Part shown: positions 54,459 through 63,620 of the stretch, one piece after another
How positions within the stretch are numbered: position 1 is the first letter of the stretch
Layout of the letters: every line of letters starts with the position of its first letter
Source: JANLVJ01 sp031363945
Lineage (GTDB): Bacteria; Bacteroidota; Bacteroidia; Sphingobacteriales; Sphingobacteriaceae
Assembly: GCA_031363945.1 (NCBI GenBank)
Contig: JANLVJ010000065.1
Location: forward strand, 124,001 to 188,000
DNA: 64,000 nt
Direction of reading: 5' to 3'
The notes under the pieces: generated by a model
The model's input: the letters and a program-made list of their open reading frames with translations, nothing else
What the model was told of the DNA's origin: nothing
The model's database searches: none
Translations under genes and position numbers: made by a program

Positions 54459-55433
54459 TTAACCTCCGATTTCAATCATAGAGAGCGCACTCCCTGTAAA
54501 ACTTATAAGCTGCTTATGTGATAAAGCAAGGCCCAATTTTTCATTCCACTCGGAATCACATTCATTATTATCAAGTTTTATAGGAATATTGCTACTCAGA
54601 CAGCCATACATATTTCCTTCACTGTCAATTCGCAGGCGGTCACAATCGGTACAAAACGGGCTGCTTTCATTGGCGATTATGCCAAAAGTAAAATTATCAC
54701 TCATCTGCCATAGATTTGCCGTTGCAGAAGCCTTCCGGGGTAACTTCTCAAACAAATACTGGCTAGCAAGAACCCTCAGTATATCTGCTTCTGTAAAGAC
54801 TGGATTGTCTTTACTGTTATGAAGATGTCCCATTTTCATTAGTTCAAGAAACCTGATCTGAATATTACGCGATTTGGCAAATTCAACAAGAGGAATAATT
54901 TCCTGTTCATTGATGCCTTTCATAATCACTGCATTCAATTTCACAGGAATTCCCAGATCTAAGGCCAGGTCAATACCTCTGATTATTTTATTAAGATTTT
55001 GACGTTGTGAAATTCTTTCAAATGTTTGCTGATTTACTGCATCCAAAGAAACATTAATTGAAGTAATGCCTCCTTCCTTTAAAGCTTTGGCTTTATCTTC
55101 AAGCAGGAAACCATTCGTTGTCATCTTAATGGCGGGTATCCCGAATTTTTTAATACCGTGTAAGACAGGAATCAGTTGAGATGATAACAGCGGTTCACCA
55201 CCAGTTAGCCTGAGCGTTTCAAGTGAGAGTAATGTATGAAGCCTACCAACCAATTTTATAAGATCTGGACTAGTCAAGGTTGATTCAACTGTTCTTGCCG
55301 GTTTTTTCAACCCTTCAGTTTGTTTAGTGTCTATATTTAAAGGCATGCAATAAACACAACCTAAATTACAGATATCCGTAAGGCTCAGTCTTAACGTTTT
55401 AAATCTCCTGTTAAATTGATCTTTTACTGGCAT
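54459..55433 (-). CDS. moaA: GTP 3',8-cyclase (radical SAM)
   Basis: First step of molybdopterin synthesis. Radical-SAM Cys motif CNLGCVYCMP, LRLTGGEPLLS, MTTNGFLLED, SINVSLDAVNQQTF, then the second cluster motif FCTDCDRLRID with a third Cys in MYGCLSS. The C-terminal IEIGG is the conserved double Gly tail required for activity. 324 aa. First gene of the minus-strand moa operon. Confidence 0.95.
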   Translation of the reverse strand: MPVKDQFNRRFKTLRLSLTDICNLGCVYCMPLNIDTKQTEGLKKPARTVESTLTSPDLIKLVGRLHTLLSLETLRLTGGEPLLSSQLIPVLHGIKKFGIPAIKMTTNGFLLEDKAKALKEGGITSINVSLDAVNQQTFERISQRQNLNKIIRGIDLALDLGIPVKLNAVIMKGINEQEIIPLVEFAKSRNIQIRFLELMKMGHLHNSKDNPVFTEADILRVLASQYLFEKLPRKASATANLWQMSDNFTFGIIANESSPFCTDCDRLRIDSEGNMYGCLSSNIPIKLDNNECDSEWNEKLGLALSHKQLISFTGSALSMIEIGG

Positions 55434-55459
55434 TAACTAAATTATTAAAGAATAGTGAG

Positions 55460-55494
55460 CAAATTTACACAATTGCTAAAACTTTAACAGTCAA
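55460..55494 (-). promoter_or_regulatory. Probable promoter of the moa operon
   Basis: On the minus strand TAAATTTG (55467-55460) matches TAnnTTTG exactly, and a TTG lies upstream (55494-55492) with a 24-base spacer. Transcription would begin about 23 bases before the moaA ATG. Confidence 0.45.
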
Positions 55495-55546
55495 CTGTGC
55501 CCTACTCAAAAGATTGTTTAGTTTTATAAAGCTATTTACAGAATAT

Positions 55547-56470
55547 ATGAAGCAAAGAATAATCGTTCTTGGTAGTTCAAATACTGATTTTGTCATAAAA
55601 GCAGACCACCTGCCTAAAAAAGGTGAAACTATTACAGGGGGAAAATTTTTTATGAATCCCGGAGGGAAAGGAGCAAATCAGGCAGTTGCCGCTTCAAGAC
55701 TTGGAGGCCGGGTAACACTGATTTCAAAAATAGGAACAGATCTATTTGGAAAAGCGTTGTTACAGGTATTTGAAGAGGAAGGAATCAATACAGCCTTCGT
55801 TTTCACTGATACTGAACATGCCACAGGGATTGCCCTGATCACGGTTGATAAAAATGGTGATAATTGTATTGTTGTTTCATCCGGGGCAAATGCAATTTTG
55901 CTTCCTGCTGATCTGCAAGATGCTGCAGAGGCAATAAATGAGTTCAGTTTGGTGCTTATGCAACTTGAAACGCCGTTAGAGACTGTTGAATATATGGCAG
56001 CAATAGCTTTTAAAAAAGGCGCCCGAATAATTCTGAATCCTGCTCCTTCAAAATATTTGACCGATTCATTATTGTCAACCCTATTTATTCTCACTCCAAA
56101 TAAAAAAGAAGCAGAATATTTATCAGGAATAGCAATAACGAGCATTGAAAGTGCTGCTGCGGCTGCCAGAAAACTAGCCTTAAGAGGTGCTCATACAGTC
56201 ATGATAACCCTTGGTGGTGATGGTGTGCTGGTTTTATTCGAAGATGAAATCACACATATACCAGCAATAAAAGTTGAAGCCATTGATACTACTGCAGCTG
56301 GCGATGTTTTTAATGGTGCACTTGCCGTATGCCTGTCTGAAGGAAAGACGGTACTTGAAGCTGCAAGATACGCCTGCAAAGCTGCAGCCGTATCGGTGAC
56401 CCGCATAGGGGCTCAGTCATCAGCACCGTTCACGATTGATCTTCAGCAGTTAAATATAATAGCTGATTGA
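55547..56470 (+). CDS. rbsK: Ribokinase (PfkB family)
   Basis: ATP-dependent phosphorylation of ribose or a similar sugar. The ATG at 55547 begins the typical IIVLGSSNTDFVIKADHLP. The PfkB signatures are MNPGGKGANQAVAASRLGG and DTTAAGDVFNGALAVCL with the catalytic Asp. TLGGDGVLVL and CKAAAVSVTRIGAQ complete it. 307 aa. No ribose transporter or repressor nearby. Confidence 0.9.
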   Translation: MKQRIIVLGSSNTDFVIKADHLPKKGETITGGKFFMNPGGKGANQAVAASRLGGRVTLISKIGTDLFGKALLQVFEEEGINTAFVFTDTEHATGIALITVDKNGDNCIVVSSGANAILLPADLQDAAEAINEFSLVLMQLETPLETVEYMAAIAFKKGARIILNPAPSKYLTDSLLSTLFILTPNKKEAEYLSGIAITSIESAAAAARKLALRGAHTVMITLGGDGVLVLFEDEITHIPAIKVEAIDTTAAGDVFNGALAVCLSEGKTVLEAARYACKAAAVSVTRIGAQSSAPFTIDLQQLNIIAD

Positions 56471-56530
56471 TTTGCTACATGTAACAGCTGGCTGAATCTC
56501 AGCGCTTCTATCAGATTAACCCTGTCAAAA

Positions 56531-56887
56531 TTATGAGGCAAAACCCAACTGCTTCTGAATTTCTGCTACGATATCTTTCATTTTGAAAGGTTTGGATATA
56601 AAACCATCAGCTCCACATTCACTTGCTATTTCGGCAATATCACGGTTGGCAGAAATCATAATGATTTTTATTTGCCGTGTATTATCATTAGCCTTAAGTT
56701 CTTTGCAAATATCACTCCCGTACTTACCAGACATCCAAATATCGAGCAATAAAAGGTCTGGCATTATTTCAATGATGTTATTTCCGTCACCAGAAGTACT
56801 TACGTCATAACCCTTAGTTTCAAGAATCATAGAAGTTACTTCTAGTATATCTGGATCATCATCGACGATGAGGATTTTCTTGGACAT
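56531..56887 (-). CDS. Single-domain response regulator
   Basis: 118 aa: only a receiver domain. Acidic pair Asp10/Asp11, phospho-acceptor Asp49 in LLLLDIWMSG, Ser79 in IMISA and Lys99 in ISKPFK. There is no output domain, so it probably acts by protein contact or in a phosphorelay. No histidine kinase is nearby. Confidence 0.88.
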   Translation of the reverse strand: MSKKILIVDDDPDILEVTSMILETKGYDVSTSGDGNNIIEIMPDLLLLDIWMSGKYGSDICKELKANDNTRQIKIIMISANRDIAEIASECGADGFISKPFKMKDIVAEIQKQLGFAS

Positions 56888-56966
56888 ATATGTTTTTATT
56901 TTTAAAAAGCGCTTACCGTATCAGAGCTTTAACGATTTACGCATTAAGTAGTTTTTTTAAATAAAA

Positions 56967-57674
56967 TTAATAAAAATACCTCAATGCTAGCTGGATATTA
57001 GAATTTTTGAAGTCATTTCTATCGTTAATCTTGTTAATATTAAAAATGCTTCTTACGTACCTTAATTCTATTCCAAGGTTTTCTGTAAAACCATAGCCCG
57101 CACCTGCAGTCATACTCAGGCCCAAGGTCTTGAAGTCTGAGCGCACACTTCCTGAGGTTTGCTTGAGTTGATATTGACTGTTATTGTTAGCATATAATAA
57201 ATAATCGGCCGCAACGCCCCCAAACACATTTACCCCTTCAACAGGCTTAAACTTTAACAATAGCGGTATGTTCAGGTATCCCAATTTTAATGTCTGGGTA
57301 AAATCAGCATTTTTAATTTTATTTCCAGCCTGGGTAAAATCTACTTCAGGCTGAAAAAAGAGTTGATTTGTAAGGGGAATTTCTGCAATCAAGCCAATAA
57401 CAAAACCTAAGTAAATCTTCTTACCGCTATAACTGGTATTGCCTGACTGATCGTTGAAATATCCTGGACCTGTAAATTCAGCAAGATTCAACCCTGCCCG
57501 GATGCCATAAGAAATTCCTTCCCGCATATCCGGATTTATTCCTGACCTACTGAAGCGAACCGGCCTGCTATCGATTGGCTGCTCTACATAATGGGGCTCA
57601 CGCGCCTGACCAAAAAGAGCGGCAGTTGAAAAAGACAGATATAAAAATGAAAAAAAGCACCTTCTTAATTGCAT
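56967..57674 (-). CDS. Outer-membrane beta-barrel protein (PorT-like)
   Basis: 235 aa with a signal peptide (LYLSFSTAALFGQ) and alternating hydrophobic strands such as SYGIRAGLNLAEF, FQPEVDFTQAGNKI, LGYLNIPLLLKFKP, VNVFGGVAADYLLY and ELRYVRSIFNI. It ends LALRYFY. This is the 'outer membrane beta-barrel' (OMP_b-brl_2/PorT-like) class; function unknown. Confidence 0.82.
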   Translation of the reverse strand: MQLRRCFFSFLYLSFSTAALFGQAREPHYVEQPIDSRPVRFSRSGINPDMREGISYGIRAGLNLAEFTGPGYFNDQSGNTSYSGKKIYLGFVIGLIAEIPLTNQLFFQPEVDFTQAGNKIKNADFTQTLKLGYLNIPLLLKFKPVEGVNVFGGVAADYLLYANNNSQYQLKQTSGSVRSDFKTLGLSMTAGAGYGFTENLGIELRYVRSIFNINKINDRNDFKNSNIQLALRYFY

Positions 57675-57757
57675 GTATGGCTATGAAAAATGATTCCTAG
57701 CAGCAGATACGCATTCATTGTTGAAAATGTTACATCCAGATTGAACAGACAGCTATC

Positions 57758-58261
57758 TTATCTGCCGAAATCATCCTGTACCCGTACAATATCATCCTCA
57801 TCTGAAGGATGCACCGGATCTGTATGCTGCCAGATTTCAGCAATTACACCCCAGGTATGTAACCCGATAAGACGGTGTCGCTCTCCTTGTTTCAATGTAA
57901 TAAGTGCTCCCGGATCATATTCTTTGACAAGACCCTGTGTATCGGTATCACTTGTCATGACCCCTACCCGTCCGGTTAAAACTTTCCATATTTCGGCACG
58001 GCGATGATGATATTGCCACGATAAACGTTTTTCAGGTGCTACCATTAAGAATTTCGGGCTAAGCTTGCCAGATATTTTTAAGGTTTCAATATCTATACCA
58101 TCAAAATACTTTTTCGTAAAGGCCGCTGCCTGAGACTCCTCTATCACAAAAAACCCTCCCCAGGGCCGGTGTTCATCTCTGTTGATGATAGTAAAACCCG
58201 CTTCTGTAACAGTCTTCTCTGTTTGAACAAATATTTCTGGCCTGTCTATGGGTGATTGCAT
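57758..58261 (-). CDS. Cupin, type II phosphomannose-isomerase-like
   Basis: 167 aa. RPWGGFFVIEES, KRLSWQYHHRRAEIWKVLTG and ITLKQGERHRLIG place the metal-binding His and Glu residues of a cupin as in the C-terminal domain of mannose-6-phosphate isomerase/GDP-mannose pyrophosphorylase type II. Such stand-alone cupins are often labelled phosphoheptose isomerase; the true substrate is open. Confidence 0.75.
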   Translation of the reverse strand: MQSPIDRPEIFVQTEKTVTEAGFTIINRDEHRPWGGFFVIEESQAAAFTKKYFDGIDIETLKISGKLSPKFLMVAPEKRLSWQYHHRRAEIWKVLTGRVGVMTSDTDTQGLVKEYDPGALITLKQGERHRLIGLHTWGVIAEIWQHTDPVHPSDEDDIVRVQDDFGR

Positions 58262-58380
58262 ATTATAGTTTTATTAGATTGATTATATAGCTAAAAGTAT
58301 AAGCTATTATACAAAATATACCACGGATGATCGCACTTCAAATTTTTAATCGCCAAAGAAAATGAAATGACTGAGATTCA

Positions 58381-58388
58381 TATATTTG
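58381..58388 (+). promoter_or_regulatory. Possible -7 element just before the esterase ATG
   Basis: TATATTTG followed by AAG and the ATG at 58392, identical in sequence and spacing to 27105-27118. It suggests a leaderless message if used; no -33 TTG is evident. Confidence 0.35.
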
Positions 58389-58391
58389 AAG

Positions 58392-60398
58392 ATGAGCAGT
58401 TCAATATTTATGTACAGACATTATAACAGAATAATAATTGTTGGTCTATTGTTGCTGATTTCAGTTGCCACCGCCAGTTCTATGGTTATTTTGCCGCCGT
58501 GTTTTACCAGTAATATGGTACTGCAACAGCAGAGTCAGGCCGCTATCTGGGGGAAAGCAGTGCCTAACGTGCAGGTAAAGGTTATAACTTCTTGGAATCA
58601 TAAGACCTATTTGTTAAAAGTACCTTCCTCAGGTCGCTGGGAACTAAAAGTAGGTACCCCCGTAGCAGGTGGCCCATATACGATCAGTTTTAATGACGGA
58701 CAGCTTAAAGTATTAGAAAATATTCTGATTGGTGAAATTTGGATCTGCTCAGGGCAGTCAAATATGGAATTACCCCTTGCTGGCTGGGGAAAGGTTAATG
58801 ATTATAAGGCTGAAATTGCAGGAGCAAATTTTCCTAAAATCCGAATATTAACAGTTAATCGTGCTACTAGCGATACTCCAATAGATTCATTTGGGGTTAA
58901 ATCAGGTGGGTGGCAGATTTGCTCGCCCCAAACTATCGCTGAATTTTCAGCTACCGCCTTTTTTTTTGGCCGTAATCTGTATCTGGATAAACATGTACCC
59001 ATTGGGCTGATTCATACTTCCTGGGGCGGTACAGTAGCTGAGGCCTGGACAAGCTCAGGTTCTCTGAAAAAGATGCCTGATTTTGCTTCCGTTATTGTTA
59101 CCCGTGAAAAGGATTATGCCATAGCGACAAAAAAAAGCGAAAAATCGTCTTCAACCCTGGAAATATGGACAAAGTTAATGAACTCCCTTGATTCTGGTTA
59201 TCAGTCAAATGTACCTGTATATGCTGCCACAACGCTTGAAACTTCAACCTGGAAAAATATGCAAATCCCATCCTACTGGGAAACGGCTGGCCTGCCTGGT
59301 TATGATGGAATAGTATGGTTTAGAAAAAAGGTAATTATACCTGCTTCTCAGACGGGAAAAGACCTTATACTTTCTTTAGGGCAAGTTGATGACAATGATA
59401 TAACCTGGTTTAATGGAGAAGAGGTAGGTCGCACTGAAGGTTATACAGTCAGCCGTAAATATAAAATTCCAGGAAAACTCGTAAAAGAAGGTGAAAATAT
59501 ACTCGCAGTTCGCGTGACAGATACCGGAGGAGGGGGAGGTTTATATGGGAGTGCATCAGACATACAACTAAAAGGCCAGGGCGGCTTTTTTATCTCTCTA
59601 GCGGGTCAATGGATCTATAAACCAGGAATTTCAGCATCAGGCAAGCCTACTCCCCTTCCTGCTGAAAATCCGAATATACCGACCGTACTGTTTAATGCGA
59701 TGATCAACCCGCTCATACCATTTACCATGCGAGGAGTAATTTGGTATCAGGGCGAAAGCAATACCGATCGGGCATATCAGTACAGGACCCTGTTCCCGGC
59801 TATGATTCAAGACTGGCGTAGCCATTGGAAACTGGGCGATTTCCCATTTTTATATGTGCAGTTGGCAAATTTCATGGATACCTCAGCCCATCCTGAAGAA
59901 TCTGCCTGGGCTGAATTAAGAGAAGCTCAGACAAAAACGCTGGCATTACCAAATACTGGTATGGCTGTAATCATAGATATCGGAGAAGCAAAAGATATTC
60001 ATCCGAAAAATAAACAGGATGTCGGGTATAGGCTTTCACTCATCGCCAGAGCTCAGGTGTACAAAGAGAAAATTGAAGATTCAGGTCCTGTAATGAGTAA
60101 AATGGTAAAAGCAAAAAACAAACTTATCCTGAGTTTTTCTCATGCCACTGGGGGCTTGAGAACCCGGGATAATCACGAACTTAAGGGCTTTGCAATTGCT
60201 GGCAAAGATCATAAATACCACTGGGCCAGGGCTAAAATCGCTGGTAATAAGATCATACTCTCAAGCGCTGAAGTAGTGCAGCCCGAAGCTGTTCGCTATG
60301 GCTGGGCCAATAATCCTGTCTGTAATTTGATAAATGTGAAAAAACTACCTGCTGGGCCATTTAGAACAGATCATTACACAGAAATTACCCGCAGATAA
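58392..60398 (+). CDS. Sialate O-acetylesterase-like protein
   Basis: 668 aa, with a signal anchor or signal peptide (IIIVGLLLLISVATASS). SGNH-type esterase: ICSGQSNMELPL holds the nucleophilic Ser, VIWYQGESN is block III, and EAKDIHPKNKQDVG provides the Asp-x-x-His pair. An inserted beta-sandwich (about residues 275-395: WFRKKVIIPAS, DDNDITWFNGEEVG, NILAVRVTD) resembles the sugar-binding domain of GH2 enzymes. It probably removes O-acetyl groups from sialic acid or plant glycans. Its stop is 4 bases from the convergent acyltransferase. Confidence 0.88.
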   Translation: MSSSIFMYRHYNRIIIVGLLLLISVATASSMVILPPCFTSNMVLQQQSQAAIWGKAVPNVQVKVITSWNHKTYLLKVPSSGRWELKVGTPVAGGPYTISFNDGQLKVLENILIGEIWICSGQSNMELPLAGWGKVNDYKAEIAGANFPKIRILTVNRATSDTPIDSFGVKSGGWQICSPQTIAEFSATAFFFGRNLYLDKHVPIGLIHTSWGGTVAEAWTSSGSLKKMPDFASVIVTREKDYAIATKKSEKSSSTLEIWTKLMNSLDSGYQSNVPVYAATTLETSTWKNMQIPSYWETAGLPGYDGIVWFRKKVIIPASQTGKDLILSLGQVDDNDITWFNGEEVGRTEGYTVSRKYKIPGKLVKEGENILAVRVTDTGGGGGLYGSASDIQLKGQGGFFISLAGQWIYKPGISASGKPTPLPAENPNIPTVLFNAMINPLIPFTMRGVIWYQGESNTDRAYQYRTLFPAMIQDWRSHWKLGDFPFLYVQLANFMDTSAHPEESAWAELREAQTKTLALPNTGMAVIIDIGEAKDIHPKNKQDVGYRLSLIARAQVYKEKIEDSGPVMSKMVKAKNKLILSFSHATGGLRTRDNHELKGFAIAGKDHKYHWARAKIAGNKIILSSAEVVQPEAVRYGWANNPVCNLINVKKLPAGPFRTDHYTEITRR

Positions 60399-60402
60399 GA
60401 CT

Positions 60403-61269
60403 TTACTGATTAAACTTCCATCGGTTATGTGACCAGAGCCAGTATTGAGGATTCCTATTAATCATGCCTTCAAGGTAGGCGACATGGGCAAGAGTTATTT
60501 CGTTTTCAGCAAACGCAGATGGGTCTTCGGCAATAGTCACAAATTTACAGGAATAGTACCCTCTTTTAATGACCGTAATATCACAGAAAACAACAGGACT
60601 ATTCATCGATCGTGCAATTTTCTCAACACCTGTAAAAACTGGAGTATGCTGGTTTAGAAACTGCGTGTAAAACTGAGCATCGGGTGAAGAGGGTGTTTGA
60701 TCACTTACCAGCAGAGTAATGCTCAGGTTTTTTCTATTGCTGGCAATATGTCTAAGCACTTTTGACATCGGAACAAGTGTTGCTCCGAATTTAGATCTTA
60801 CTCTATTCCAGAAAGAATCAAATAGGGTGTTGGTAAGTGGTTTATAAACAACATTGGTTTGGTATTTGACATCCAGAGCAAGAATATTCATCATTTCCCA
60901 GTTACCATAATGTCCACTTACTGCAATGATACTCTTACCTTGGGCAAAATAGCCTTCAAGCAGATCCATATTTTCAATCTTAAAATGCTTCAATGCCTGT
61001 ACACGTGAAGTAGTTATGAGCTTGACCGACTCTATCATTAAATCAGCTAGAAAATGATAGAATTCTTTTTCAATTTTACCTAGCTCGTCATTGGTTTTAG
61101 ATGGGAATGAGTTTTTTAGATTTTTCTGAACAACTTTTTTCCTGTAGCCTGGAAATTTGTATAGAAGCAGAAAAATAAAATCTGACAGTTGATATAAGTG
61201 CTGAAAGGGAAGCAATGAGAGCAGGTATAGGGCTCCAATTAAAACGCGGGTGAAAACCTTTTGAACCAT
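60403..61269 (-). CDS. LpxL/HtrB-like lipid A acyltransferase
   Basis: About 288 aa from the ATG at 61269; an upstream frame to 61362 would add 31 poorly matching residues. The N-terminal TM (VLIGALYLLSLLPF) anchors it in the inner membrane. The acyltransferase motif SGHYGNWEMMN holds the catalytic His and Glu, followed by VYKPLTN and SLLVSDQTPSS, typical of late lipid A acyltransferases. Confidence 0.88.
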   Translation of the reverse strand: MVQKVFTRVLIGALYLLSLLPFQHLYQLSDFIFLLLYKFPGYRKKVVQKNLKNSFPSKTNDELGKIEKEFYHFLADLMIESVKLITTSRVQALKHFKIENMDLLEGYFAQGKSIIAVSGHYGNWEMMNILALDVKYQTNVVYKPLTNTLFDSFWNRVRSKFGATLVPMSKVLRHIASNRKNLSITLLVSDQTPSSPDAQFYTQFLNQHTPVFTGVEKIARSMNSPVVFCDITVIKRGYYSCKFVTIAEDPSAFAENEITLAHVAYLEGMINRNPQYWLWSHNRWKFNQ

Positions 61270-61519
61270 TAAAATAGATAAATTCAATATTTTGTTAAAA
61301 CAGTTAAAGGTAGAAGAATTTAAAGATTCTATTAATTGTGACCATTGGATAAAGAAATTCATCCAATAATATCTGCGACTAGAACGCTTAACGTAAAAAG
61401 ATTCATTTTTTTACACTGGCAGATAGTTTACAGATGCGAGTTAAACTTCAGGGAAATTAAACCGATCGCAATTAGATTTTTGGATATTAAATTGCTTACT
61501 ATTTATAAAAGGATACTAC

Positions 61520-61984
61520 ATGACAGGGATAGATAAAAATAACCATACTTTTTTCGAACGATTTACAAACGGAGTAGCGCATTATACAAGCACTTCTTAT
61601 GCCTTTTCAATAGCCGCATTGGTTATAATCCTTTGGTTAAGTTCTGGTTTTGTACTTCACTTTAATGACTTCTGGTTAGGTGAAATTGGGGCAATTTCAA
61701 GCGTAGTTACTTTTTTGATGGTTTTTATTATCCAAAAAAATCAGAACAAAGAGTCAAAGGCTATTCACCTTAAGCTAAATGAACTGCTGGCTGCAAGTAC
61801 ACATGCCAGTAACAGGCTGGTAGGTATTGAGGAACTGCCTGAAGAAGAGCTAGAGAAAATATATGAACATTTCAGGGCATTGGTTGATCTGTCTTATAAA
61901 AGATCTAAATTTAACGTTTCACATTCTATCGAGAAAGCTATTGAAAAAAACCAGGCAGGTGATAAAGAAAATGAAGAAAGTTAA
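61520..61984 (+). CDS. Low-affinity iron permease family protein
   Basis: 154 aa. Two TM helices (about 26-45 and 56-72) around WLSSGFVLHFNDFWLGEIGA, then IIQKNQNKESKAIHLKLNELL and the acidic C-terminal helix (GIEELPEEELEKIYEHF). This fits the bacterial Fet4-like 'Iron_permease' family; real iron transport is not proven for such short members. A strong terminator follows. Confidence 0.85.
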   Translation: MTGIDKNNHTFFERFTNGVAHYTSTSYAFSIAALVIILWLSSGFVLHFNDFWLGEIGAISSVVTFLMVFIIQKNQNKESKAIHLKLNELLAASTHASNRLVGIEELPEEELEKIYEHFRALVDLSYKRSKFNVSHSIEKAIEKNQAGDKENEES

Positions 61985-62032
61985 CTGATAAAAAATTGGC
62001 CTGAGAAATAGGGTTTGAGTTTTAATACAACT

Positions 62033-62065
62033 AAAAAAAGCCTTTCTTGAGAAAAGGCTTTTTTT
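62033..62065. terminator. Strong bidirectional terminator
   Basis: Arms 62033-62045 (AAAAAAAGCCTTT) and 62053-62065 are perfect complements, a 13-bp stem with a 7-base loop and T-runs on both strands. It serves the iron-permease gene and the convergent His-rich gene. Confidence 0.85.
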
Positions 62066-62085
62066 AGTTTTATCAGAACCTGGAA

Positions 62086-62298
62086 TTACTTTCCGTGCTC
62101 TGATGCATATGTTTTTGCTGCATCATCTGAATGATCAGATGCATGTTTACCATGTGCGGTAGCAGTATGTGCATGATGGGCAGCCTTTTCGTGGTTACCT
62201 GATTCGTGACTTTTTGCAGCTTCTGTATGATGCTTAGCTGCTGTTGTGTGATGCTCAGCCGCTTTTTTGTGACTTTCTGCGCCTTTGTGAGTTGCCAT
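62086..62298 (-). CDS. Small His/Ala/Lys-rich protein
   Basis: 70 aa made of degenerate 7-10 residue units (AAEHHTTAAKHHTEAAKSHE, then GNHEKAAHHAHTATAHGKH). His is about a quarter of the residues, enough for loose metal binding. No signal peptide. Similar short His-rich proteins are widespread in Bacteroidota without known function. Possibly a helical, stress-related protein. Confidence 0.75.
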   Translation of the reverse strand: MATHKGAESHKKAAEHHTTAAKHHTEAAKSHESGNHEKAAHHAHTATAHGKHASDHSDDAAKTYASEHGK

Positions 62299-62525
62299 AA
62301 TATTTTTTCGTTTATTGAACTATTTATACTACTTCAATCACTGTTCCAGTTTTTTATTTTTGTTTGACTTCTATCAACTGACATTAATAAAACACTTACA
62401 AACCAGGATAAATAATATAAATATTACATAATAATCGTAAAATCGCCCCTAAAAAGCGCTCAAGCGTAAAACCATTAGAATTTACTCTACAAAAACAGGC
62501 TAATTTTCCCCTTGATTATTACTAG

Positions 62526-63620
62526 TTAGTTTAGTGCATCAAACATTTCCTGGACGAATTCAAAGCTCAGACTGGCTGCAAGCCTTGCTGTTCTGTTATC
62601 CTGATCAAAAGCTGGGTTTAATTCTGCTATGTCCATACCTATCAGTTTACCGCTGGTAAGAATCATCTCGTACATCCTGAAAAAGAAAGCATCAGGCATA
62701 ATACCTGTGTAAGCTGATGCACTTACTCCAGGAGCAAAGGCCGCAGAAAAAACATCAAGACAAATCGTCAAATAAATCTTATCAATATTTTCAATAAAAC
62801 CTGCAATCTTTGTTTCAACAAATAATGAATTATCGGCTGAAAAATATTTAGCCTCTACGTAATCGACTTCAAGCAATTCTGCAAGATCAAACAATGAGCG
62901 GGTATTGCTGATCTTTTGTATTCCAAGGGCAAGATAATTAAAATCGTCGTGATTAGCCCTGGCAAGTTCTGACGCCTGCCAAAATCCAGTACCAGAATTC
63001 GCACCCGAAATACCGAGTTTACGAAGATCAAAATGAGCATCAAAATTTATGATTCCCAGTTTGTTTTTTATCGTTTTTTTAAGCGGAATAGTTATTTCTT
63101 CATTGGTTTTTTCAGGCAGATTTTGATCTGCCAGGAGTTTTTTTTCAAATTGCGGTTGTTGATGCAGGTAATTGATAATACCAGTATAATGACCGAACAT
63201 AAGTTCGTGCCCCCCACCCCAAATGATCAGGCGATAGCCTTTACTTAAAATTTCAGCTACTGCTCTACCAAGTTGCAACTGTGATCGTTCGAGTTGGTCA
63301 TCAGGGCAACCTATTGACCCAGCATCAATTAATTTAAAGCCTGCCTGAAAATGAACAGGCAGATTTGAACATATTTTTCTGATAGCTGTAGGTCCATTAA
63401 CCGAACCCTGACGACCTTGATTTCTGCCCACACCCGTATCACAGGAAAACCCCAGAATAGCCAATCCCTTAATATTAGTCAAATCAGGTAAATCTGATTT
63501 TTCAAGATCGACAATCTCTATCCGTTGAAACCAACGTTGAACACTTAGATCATCGCCCTCATTTCGACCCTGCCAGTCAGTTTGGGAAGCCGATGTATAT
63601 CGTTTATTCAAATTTATCAT
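62526..63620 (-). CDS. hutG: Formimidoylglutamase (arginase family)
   Basis: Last step of histidine breakdown, releasing formamide and glutamate. The ATG at 63620 is chosen because it overlaps the hutI stop by four bases (ATGA); an earlier start at 63653 would overlap by 37. Manganese motifs GGGHELMFGHY, INFDAHFDLRK and LDVFSAAFAPGVSA are those of arginase-like hydrolases. About 364 aa. Confidence 0.88.
   Translation of the reverse strand: MINLNKRYTSASQTDWQGRNEGDDLSVQRWFQRIEIVDLEKSDLPDLTNIKGLAILGFSCDTGVGRNQGRQGSVNGPTAIRKICSNLPVHFQAGFKLIDAGSIGCPDDQLERSQLQLGRAVAEILSKGYRLIIWGGGHELMFGHYTGIINYLHQQPQFEKKLLADQNLPEKTNEEITIPLKKTIKNKLGIINFDAHFDLRKLGISGANSGTGFWQASELARANHDDFNYLALGIQKISNTRSLFDLAELLEVDYVEAKYFSADNSLFVETKIAGFIENIDKIYLTICLDVFSAAFAPGVSASAYTGIMPDAFFFRMYEMILTSGKLIGMDIAELNPAFDQDNRTARLAASLSFEFVQEMFDALN

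Noticed and set aside
61345..61536. Plus-strand 63-codon frame before the iron-permease gene
   Set aside because: No signal or motif; it overlaps the acyltransferase upstream region and the next gene's start.
62086..62298. CRISPR-like or DNA repeat array from the His-rich codons
   Set aside because: The repeated bases simply reflect repeated His/Ala/Lys codons in an intact gene.
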